Below are positions 58,372 to 64,000 of a DNA stretch of 64,000 nt, piece after piece. Positions within the stretch are counted from its first letter, which is position 1. Every line of letters starts with the position of its first letter. This DNA comes from Rhizobium phaseoli (lineage in GTDB: Bacteria > Pseudomonadota > Alphaproteobacteria > Rhizobiales > Rhizobiaceae): the NCBI RefSeq assembly GCF_010668805.1, contig NZ_WUFT01000004.1:186001-250000 (forward strand), written 5' to 3'. The translations under genes and the position numbers were made by a program. Under the pieces are notes generated by a model, which had not been told where the DNA came from, ran no database searches, and was given only the letters and a program-made list of their open reading frames with translations.

Positions 58372-59157
58372 TCAATGGTGATCGTCGTCCTCGTCGTCAT
58401 GCTCGTGCTTGAGCCAGGTGCAGAGCTCCGCCGGCAGCAGTTTCTCATAGGCATCGTCGCTGCCGACGAACTCCCCAAGATCCTTGACGCTGACGAAGCC
58501 GACATTCGGAAATTGCTCGGCCGCGCTGCGCAAGAAGTCGAAACCCTCGTCACCGACACCGACCATGACATAATAGATCTGCGATTCGGCATGCTCGGCT
58601 TTCTGCAGCAGGGCCCAGGCAGCATCTCTGTCGGCATTCTCGCCATCGGTGAGGAAGTAATTGATCGCCGGAATGCCCGACCGTGTCTCCTCGCCGAATG
58701 TATCGCGGCTCATGCCGAAGATCATGCCGAGCAGGCCGCCAGCCGCCTCCTCTTCCATCAAGCCGTACGTCATCAGGTTCGAGCGGATGACCGGTCCGTA
58801 ATCCGTGCCGCCCCAAAGTACGGCTTTCAGCGCATTGTTGCCGATGATTTCACGCTCGACGTAACCCTCGTAATTTTTGGCGGTGGCCGGTGCGATCGAT
58901 GCCATCCTTTCCTGATTGGAAAACACCCAAGTATCGATACGCCCGTCGTCATCGAAATAAAGAGCGACGGGAAGAATGCGCTCAAGCGCCGCCTGGACCA
59001 CACCAGATTTGAAAAGGTCGGTCATCGAGCCCGAGACATCGATGTTGATGCCGACCTGGGCGGGAATGCGCTCGTGAATGCCTTGTTTCTGAAGGACGAA
59101 GCCGACGCGTCGAACTTCTTCCTCGGGCTTGTGCAGCTTGAATGTCGTCATTGTCAT
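58372..59157 (-). CDS. von Willebrand A-domain protein of tellurite-resistance type (TerF-like)
   Basis: This 261-residue cytoplasmic protein is a vWA domain of the type found with TerD genes (TerF/YfbK-like). The MIDAS metal site is D40-V-S42-G-S44 in NIDVSGSMTDLF, with TDYGP and LTDGEN completing it. The C terminus ends in a His/Asp/Glu-rich tail (KHEHDDEDDDHH) that might bind metal. It is the last gene of telA-terD-unknown-vWA and overlaps the preceding gene by 4 bases. A second ATG two codons downstream is an alternative start. Confidence 0.87.
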   Translation of the reverse strand: MTMTTFKLHKPEEEVRRVGFVLQKQGIHERIPAQVGINIDVSGSMTDLFKSGVVQAALERILPVALYFDDDGRIDTWVFSNQERMASIAPATAKNYEGYVEREIIGNNALKAVLWGGTDYGPVIRSNLMTYGLMEEEAAGGLLGMIFGMSRDTFGEETRSGIPAINYFLTDGENADRDAAWALLQKAEHAESQIYYVMVGVGDEGFDFLRSAAEQFPNVGFVSVKDLGEFVGSDDAYEKLLPAELCTWLKHEHDDEDDDHH

Positions 59158-60188
59158 CCCTCCGGTCTGAGTTTTCCAAGAATGCGCGCATGAATGTCGC
59201 GAAGCAGTGATCTGGTGCCAGCCTGCGCTGGCGATTGCGCGCTTCGGGCCGCCGTCAGCGCCGCGGAATAGGCTGCATGCCAGGCAGGCAATTCCTCGTG
59301 CAACAGGCCATCGCCAGCGTGTCCGAGTGCATCCACGTGCCGCGCGAGCCCGGCAACAGTATGCATGCTCATCTCGATCGTGGCCTTCGTCGCCGACAGG
59401 CTGGCAATCCTCGTCTCGATCGCTTCGGCTTGCGAGGTGTAATGCGCCTGCCGTTCGCGATCCGAAAACTGAACTCCGCCGATATGATCGACCAGGAAGC
59501 GCGCCGCCAGGATGTGTGCGGCGAGATCACGGCCGAGCGCCGCATAGGCCTTGCCGACGGCGCGAAGCCGTTTTGCGACCGCAACGATTTCGGGCGCAAG
59601 CGCATCGAGCTCCTTCGCCAGGGCCTGCACGTCGGGATAAAGCTGCAGAAAGAGACTGTCGGGATCGCGCGGAGCCGCCAGCGCCTTGATTGCCTTGAAG
59701 ACGCCGCCGCGAACGGCAAACACACGGTCTGGATCCAGATCGCCGAGACGCTGGAGCAGCTCGGCGCCAAGACGCCTTCCCGTCGCCAAGGCGTAGCTGT
59801 CGGCAAGCGCGAGTTCGCTTTCGGCAAGCCTGCCATGCTCTGTCTGAAGGCGGGCGCCGAAGCGTACGACGTCGTCGAAATAATGATCGTCGAGATTGGT
59901 GCCGTCGACGATGCGCAACGCCGCCGTCGCAACCGATGCGGCAGCGCCGGGATCGATCTTCAGGAACGCCTCCACGCTGCAGGGAATGCGCCGGCGAATT
60001 TCTCCGGCGCCGAGAACACGCGGCTTGTCGCTCTTGAGCATCGGCGGCCGCGGCGAACCGAACAGGACTTTCGGCTGGGTGGATTGTCCGGGAGATTGGG
60101 CAACGTCAGGCGAGGCGCTTTCCGGAAAAAGCACCTTGGGCAACCGGCCAGGCTCCCTTCCCGGCGGTCCATCTGCCTTGCCGCTCAT
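59154..60188 (-). CDS. uncharacterised protein of the TerD/TelA cassette
   Basis: This is a 344-residue soluble protein that I do not recognise. Residues 1-70 are Pro/Gly/Ser-rich and probably disordered. They hold a repeated short motif: PKVLF at 17-21 and again at 39-43, with a weaker PRVLG at 56-60. The remainder is helical, rich in Ala, Leu and Arg, with a coiled-coil tendency near residues 200-300. It lies 16 bases after terD and overlaps the vWA gene, so it is part of the operon. A role as adaptor or scaffold is inference. The start at 60188 was chosen over 60266, which overlaps terD. Confidence 0.75.
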   Translation of the reverse strand: MSGKADGPPGREPGRLPKVLFPESASPDVAQSPGQSTQPKVLFGSPRPPMLKSDKPRVLGAGEIRRRIPCSVEAFLKIDPGAAASVATAALRIVDGTNLDDHYFDDVVRFGARLQTEHGRLAESELALADSYALATGRRLGAELLQRLGDLDPDRVFAVRGGVFKAIKALAAPRDPDSLFLQLYPDVQALAKELDALAPEIVAVAKRLRAVGKAYAALGRDLAAHILAARFLVDHIGGVQFSDRERQAHYTSQAEAIETRIASLSATKATIEMSMHTVAGLARHVDALGHAGDGLLHEELPAWHAAYSAALTAARSAQSPAQAGTRSLLRDIHARILGKLRPEG

Positions 60189-60204
60189 CAAACGAGGCTC
60201 CGGT

Positions 60205-60912
60205 TCAGTTGAAATAAGCCTGGATGACGTCGCCAAGCCCGGCATTCGAGCCCGCGCCGACGGCATGGAATCGCCAGGATCCGTCCGGCTGCTTCAGGAA
60301 GGAAGCCACCTGTATCGTCGTCTTGCCGGCAAACTCGGCGGTGAGCTGATAGCGGCAAAGCTCGTCATCCATCGCGTCACAAACTTCGATATAGGCATTC
60401 TTGACCTTGCCGAAATCCTGTTTCTTGCGCTCGGCATCATGGATCGTCGCCCAGACGGCAAGCTCGGAAACCTCGTTCGGCAGCTTCGCCAGCACGATCT
60501 TGAACTCCTCGCGGAAGCCCTCGTCATGGTGGCCGCCGCCATGATCGTCATCGTCGCCATCCTCATCGGGTTCCGACCCTTTGACCAGGCCGCCACGCCC
60601 GGTCCGGTCGTCGCGTTCGTGCCACATCGAGCCGTCATCCGTCTGGAAAGAACCGTCGGCATTCTTGCTCAGGGAGCCTTCCGGATTGCCGGAACTGCGC
60701 ACGAAAGCATAGCAGAGTGCATGCGAGCCGTCATTGTAGAGCCGCGCGCGGTTCGCATCGCCACCGGGATGGACCAGCGCAAAACAATGCACGTCGAGAT
60801 CGAAGGCCGGTCCCGAACCTTCGGGCGGATCCCAGACAAGTCCCGAATGGACGAGCTGAATCTCCTTCTGTATCTGGAATGATTGCCCCTTGTTGAGCTT
60901 GAAAGTTGCCAT
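60205..60912 (-). CDS. TerD-family protein with acidic insert
   Basis: This 235-residue protein has the TerD fold, a beta sandwich that binds calcium in characterised members. D38 and D40 in FDLDVHCFALV and the later SELAVWATIHDAERK segment are typical. Between the two beta sheets, residues 114-132 form an acidic and His-rich insertion (EPDEDGDDDDHGGGHHDEG) that most family members lack as far as I recall. TerD proteins are linked to tellurite resistance, phage resistance and envelope stress, but the primary function is not established. It is 22 bases after telA. No tellurite-specific terZABC set is present. Confidence 0.9.
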   Translation of the reverse strand: MATFKLNKGQSFQIQKEIQLVHSGLVWDPPEGSGPAFDLDVHCFALVHPGGDANRARLYNDGSHALCYAFVRSSGNPEGSLSKNADGSFQTDDGSMWHERDDRTGRGGLVKGSEPDEDGDDDDHGGGHHDEGFREEFKIVLAKLPNEVSELAVWATIHDAERKKQDFGKVKNAYIEVCDAMDDELCRYQLTAEFAGKTTIQVASFLKQPDGSWRFHAVGAGSNAGLGDVIQAYFN

Positions 60913-60934
60913 GCGCTGTCTTTCTCCTGAAGTC

Positions 60935-62110
60935 TCAGATCGGACGATCGGTCACGATTTGCCGGGCTTGTTCGAGTTTGGCGCGGGCGGCGGCAAAACG
61001 TTCCTTGTTTCGCTCGCCTTCGGCGACCACCTTGTCGGCGATATTGCGCAGCCGCTGCGCGGTGCCGAGCACCAGATCGGCATCGGCAAGCCGGGTCTCG
61101 CCGGCCGCCCTGACCGAATTCACCGAAACATCCTCCAGCACCTCGGATCCATAGTGCTGCAGCGACGCGCGCAGTTCACGTCGCATTGTGTTCATCTGCT
61201 GGATCGACTGCATCTGGAAGAGCGCGTGCAGCCGGATCAGCATCGATTTGATGTCGTTGAATTCCGCATTGGCCGAGGTGACGGTATCTGCAAGGGTGGC
61301 AAGCGCTGCACCCCGGGCAATGCCGATCGAGTCGAGGTCGGCCGGCGCCTTGGCATAGGCGGCTTCGAGAACGAGGACCCGGTTCTGGAAGATATCGAGC
61401 TTCTGCGAGAAGTCGCGGGCTTCCTGCACCTTGAGCGGGTCGCCGGAGGCAGCCTCCTCCTTCAACCGGTCGAGCTCGCGGCCGGCATCGGCAAGGATGC
61501 GTCTTCCGGCCTCGACGAAAACGCCGAGAGACACGATCGTATCGCGATATCCCTCGGCCAGCGTGCTCATGCGCGACACTTCGAGAATGAGCTTGCCGCT
61601 CTCCTCGTCGATCCGCGCCTCCATCGGTCTGACCAGATCGCCGAGGGATTTGGCCTTGCTCTGCAGCATGCCGCGAACCTCGTCCGTCACCGATTTGAGG
61701 CGCTTGGCGGGGTCGCCGAGACCGACGGCCGTCAACAGGCGTTCGAGGAAATTGCCCTTCAGCTTCTCGCGGATGCTTGCTTCGAGCCCTTTGAGATCGG
61801 CATCATTGATGCCGTCCCGGATCGTCCGGAACAATTCGAACAGCACCGGCGACTGCGCATTGGTGATCTGAGAAAGGATGGCATCGAGCTTGGCGCCGAA
61901 GCCGCCGATCGCTTCCTGGCCGAAGGTAATCAAATGATGCGGCTCGACCATTGCCAGCCTGTACCGCTCCGCGAGGTCGCCGACCTCGCCGGCTTTCTCT
62001 GGCGGAAGAACGACCGTCACCACGGCCGGCAGGCCGCCGGTCGAAAGCGCGGGCATCAAACCCGGGCTGATCTCGAGGGTCTTCATATCCGACGCATTTG
62101 GCTCCGACAT
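60935..62110 (-). CDS. telA: TelA-family toxic anion resistance protein
   Basis: This 391-residue soluble, mostly helical protein belongs to the TelA/YaaN family. Family features are the long helical core (NFLERLLTAVGLGDPAKRL near 110-130, EVSRMSTLAEGYRDTIVSL near 178-196) and the C-terminal coiled coil (LHALFQMQSIQQMNTMRREL). TelA proteins are associated with tellurite and antimicrobial resistance, with an undefined mechanism. It is the first gene of the four-gene cassette; the 223 bases upstream should contain the promoter. Confidence 0.88.
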   Translation of the reverse strand: MSEPNASDMKTLEISPGLMPALSTGGLPAVVTVVLPPEKAGEVGDLAERYRLAMVEPHHLITFGQEAIGGFGAKLDAILSQITNAQSPVLFELFRTIRDGINDADLKGLEASIREKLKGNFLERLLTAVGLGDPAKRLKSVTDEVRGMLQSKAKSLGDLVRPMEARIDEESGKLILEVSRMSTLAEGYRDTIVSLGVFVEAGRRILADAGRELDRLKEEAASGDPLKVQEARDFSQKLDIFQNRVLVLEAAYAKAPADLDSIGIARGAALATLADTVTSANAEFNDIKSMLIRLHALFQMQSIQQMNTMRRELRASLQHYGSEVLEDVSVNSVRAAGETRLADADLVLGTAQRLRNIADKVVAEGERNKERFAAARAKLEQARQIVTDRPI

Positions 62111-62333
62111 GCCGTCAATCCCTTTTATTCGGCCCTATAGTCTGCCGGCGCCTCCCGGCGCGATTCCCCAACACACGCAAAGATTGAGAAATCTAGTTGT
62201 AAAATCAGCGAGAATGTAACCGAAGGCATTCCACTGGGCAACATATGGTCCACGAACTAAAGTCAATTGACAGCGCTGTTATAGACGCCAGAGACCGGAT
62301 GCACCTGGCATAAATCAACGTCTATGCGGCACG
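62111..62333. other. intergenic region upstream of the telA cassette
   Basis: These 223 bases between telA and the 2-hydroxyacid dehydrogenase gene are AT-richer than the flanks (for example around 62180-62290). They probably carry the promoter of the telA cassette. No gene or strong terminator was seen. Confidence 0.3.
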
Positions 62334-63290
62334 CTAGCCCTTTTTCGGCGTCTCCGGCACCGGTGTCAGCGCTGCACCTTTCTCGAACCAGGCGATGAGA
62401 TTGTCGGCGACCAGATCGGCCATCGCATTGCGCGTCGGCACCGATGCGGAGGCGACATGCGGCAGCAGCACGGCATTGGTCGGCTCCAGCAGGTCGCCCG
62501 GTACGGTCGGCTCTTCATAAAAGACGTCGAGGCCGGCCGCCCCGAGAGCGCCGGAGATAAGGGCGGCGCTCAGTGCCGCCTCGTCCACCGTCCAGCCGCG
62601 TCCGACATTGACCAGAATGCCGTTCGGGCCGAGTGCTGCCAGAATATCGGCGTCGATCGTCTTATGCGTCTGCGACGTCTTCGGAACGATGGCGATCAGC
62701 GTGTCCACCGCTTCCGCCAGCCCCTTCAGCGTCGGGTGATAATCGTAGGGTGCATCGGCATGGCGCGACCGTGTATGGTAACTGATCTTCACCTTGAACG
62801 GCTCCAGCCGCTTGGCGATCTCAAGCCCGATGCGGCCAAGGCCATAAAGCCCGACATGACGGCCCTTGAGCGAGAAGCGCGACAGCGGATAGGTCGCGCC
62901 CGGCTTCCAGTTGCCCGCACGTAGCCAGGCCTCGGCCCGCGGCAGCTCTCGGACGGTATTGAGCAGCAGGCCGATCGCCGTATCGGCCACCTCGTCGTTC
63001 AGCACATCAGGCGTGTTGGTGACGACGATACCCCTTCCCGCGGCATGTTTCACATCGACGCCATCGTAGCCGACACCGAAATTGGCGACCACCTCGACAT
63101 GCGGCAGCTGGTCCATCCAGGCGCCGGGGAACGAGCCCGAGACAGCGACGCCGCGGATGCGGCCGGCTGTGTCGCCGTCGAGGGCAAGCCTTTCCTCGCG
63201 GGTGACGGCAATGATCTCAAAACGATCCTTCAGCCTTTCGACAACACGTTCGTGTATCTTCCCAGGAACGAGAATGGCGATGCGGGACAT
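62334..63290 (-). CDS. D-2-hydroxyacid dehydrogenase
   Basis: This 318-residue NAD(P)-dependent dehydrogenase reduces 2-oxoacids or oxidises D-2-hydroxyacids, probably glyoxylate or hydroxypyruvate reduction. The nucleotide-binding motif GLGRIG is at 150-155 with VGLYGLGRIGLEIAKRL around it. The catalytic residues are R231 (NVGRGWTVDE), E260 (DVFYEEP) and H278 (LLPHVASAS). R173-S-R following the second strand could favour NADP. It lies 29 bases after a LacI-type regulator gene on the same strand and is probably co-transcribed with it. Confidence 0.92.
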   Translation of the reverse strand: MSRIAILVPGKIHERVVERLKDRFEIIAVTREERLALDGDTAGRIRGVAVSGSFPGAWMDQLPHVEVVANFGVGYDGVDVKHAAGRGIVVTNTPDVLNDEVADTAIGLLLNTVRELPRAEAWLRAGNWKPGATYPLSRFSLKGRHVGLYGLGRIGLEIAKRLEPFKVKISYHTRSRHADAPYDYHPTLKGLAEAVDTLIAIVPKTSQTHKTIDADILAALGPNGILVNVGRGWTVDEAALSAALISGALGAAGLDVFYEEPTVPGDLLEPTNAVLLPHVASASVPTRNAMADLVADNLIAWFEKGAALTPVPETPKKG

Positions 63291-63319
63291 GGCTTTTCCT
63301 CTTGGATGACCGTCTTGGC

Positions 63320-64000
63320 TCAGGCGCGGGGCCGATGGGGGCTGGTGGACTGACGAATGCGCATTTCCGGCTTGATCAGATGCATGCCGTCGGGCTCGTG
63401 GCTGCCGGCAAGGCGATCGAGCAGAGCGCGGGCCGCCAGGCGCCCGACCTCGGTCTGGCCGTTCCAGACGGTCGTCAGCGCCGGGGTGGCGATCGAGGCC
63501 TCCTCGAGATCGTCGTAGCCGGTGACGGAAATGTCGCGTCCCGGCACCAGGCCGGCGCGCGCAATGCCGTTCATCAGGCCGATCGCCACGAGATCGTTCC
63601 AGCAGACCGCGGCCGTCGGCTTCTGCGGCAGCGACAGGAAATGCACGGCGGCCTCGAAACCACCCTGCTTCGAGCGCGGGCCGGGAATGCGCAGGTTCGG
63701 ATCGACCTCGATGCCGGCCTTGCGCAGCGCATTGACGTAACCCTGGTAGCGGTCGCGGCCGGTGGACGTCTGGTCCGTGCCGCCGATCATCGCAATCGAG
63801 CGGTGGCCGAGGCCGATCAGGTGGTTGGTGGCCAGCGAGATGCCATAGCTGTCGTCGCCGCGATAGGTCGGCAGGTCTTGGCCCTCCATCGAGCGCGCAA
63901 CCAGGATCGCCGGCATGCCATTGTCTTCCGCCAGTTGCACGTCCTCAGGCGGCGTACCGATCGCCGGTGACATGATGACGCCGTCGCCGCCGAGCTGCAG
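63320..64000 (-). CDS. LacI-family transcriptional regulator, truncated at window end
   Basis: The last 226 codons of a LacI/PurR-type repressor are present; the DNA-binding N terminus lies beyond the window. The effector-binding domain shows DGVIMSPAIG, the inter-domain segment GHRSIAMIGGTDQTSTGRDR, CWNDLVAIGLMNGIARAG and ISVTGYDDLEEASIATPALTTV. The ligand is probably a sugar or sugar acid and the downstream 2-hydroxyacid dehydrogenase gene a likely target, by proximity. Confidence 0.9.
   Translation of the reverse strand: MQLGGDGVIMSPAIGTPPEDVQLAEDNGMPAILVARSMEGQDLPTYRGDDSYGISLATNHLIGLGHRSIAMIGGTDQTSTGRDRYQGYVNALRKAGIEVDPNLRIPGPRSKQGGFEAAVHFLSLPQKPTAAVCWNDLVAIGLMNGIARAGLVPGRDISVTGYDDLEEASIATPALTTVWNGQTEVGRLAARALLDRLAGSHEPDGMHLIKPEMRIRQSTSPHRPRA

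Overview
The window looks like a stretch of chromosome, or of a chromosome-like replicon, from a fast-growing member of the Rhizobiaceae, most probably the Rhizobium etli / R. leguminosarum group. This is inferred from high GC coding sequence, a glgP-glgB-glgC-glgA-pgm-glgX glycogen operon, a soxB-D-A-G heterotetrameric sarcosine oxidase operon, an HWE-family histidine kinase, a split pntAA/pntAB/pntB transhydrogenase next to an aa3-type oxidase subunit IV, several class III cyclases and palindromic intergenic repeats of a kind common in rhizobia. No rRNA, tRNA, CRISPR array, insertion sequence or prophage was recognised. The content is mostly housekeeping and conserved accessory genes, about 49 protein genes, the last one cut by the window end.

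Layout. 0-9 kb: a small unknown protein, a DUF475/TerC-like membrane protein, a DUF1127-like small protein, a tctCBA tricarboxylate transporter (minus strand), a beta-helix protein, a solute-binding protein and a GNAT acetyltransferase. 9-13.5 kb: a class III cyclase with TPRs and a TctD/TctE-type two-component pair. 13.6-20.4 kb: a three-gene operon encoding a transglutaminase-DUF2126 protein, a circularly permuted ATP-grasp/alpha-E protein and a second transglutaminase-like protein. This family association is predicted to make or process peptides but its product is not known to me, and it is the best candidate here for an undescribed system. It is followed by a TadG-like von Willebrand A protein. 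21.9-33 kb: the complete glycogen synthesis and breakdown operon. 33-39.3 kb: a MaoC-like hydratase, a VOC protein and soxBDAG. 39.5-46.7 kb: a FecR protein with a His/Asp-rich tail facing a CHASE2 adenylate cyclase, ribosomal protein S21, a TPR lipoprotein, an HWE kinase and a DUF992 protein. 46.7-50.2 kb: NAD(P) transhydrogenase and cytochrome oxidase subunit IV. 50.4-53.7 kb: a FeeM-like N-acyltransferase and an EAL phosphodiesterase with a degenerate GGDEF domain. 54-57.3 kb: a TRAP transporter with its binding protein on the opposite strand. 57.5-58.3 kb: a class I glutamine amidotransferase-type hydrolase. 58.4-62.1 kb: a telA-terD-unknown-vWA stress cassette. 62.3-64 kb: a 2-hydroxyacid dehydrogenase and a truncated LacI-type repressor.

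How the genes work together. Uptake of organic acids (TctABC, TRAP) and sarcosine oxidation feed central metabolism. The glg operon stores and remobilises carbon, and the transhydrogenase balances NADPH. Signalling genes are dense: two class III cyclases, one c-di-GMP phosphodiesterase, two histidine kinases and one response regulator. Two operons, the ATP-grasp/alpha-E/transglutaminase operon and the TerD/TelA/vWA operon, consist of protein families whose biochemistry is still poorly defined. All functional calls come from reading the sequence and recalling families; no database search was run.
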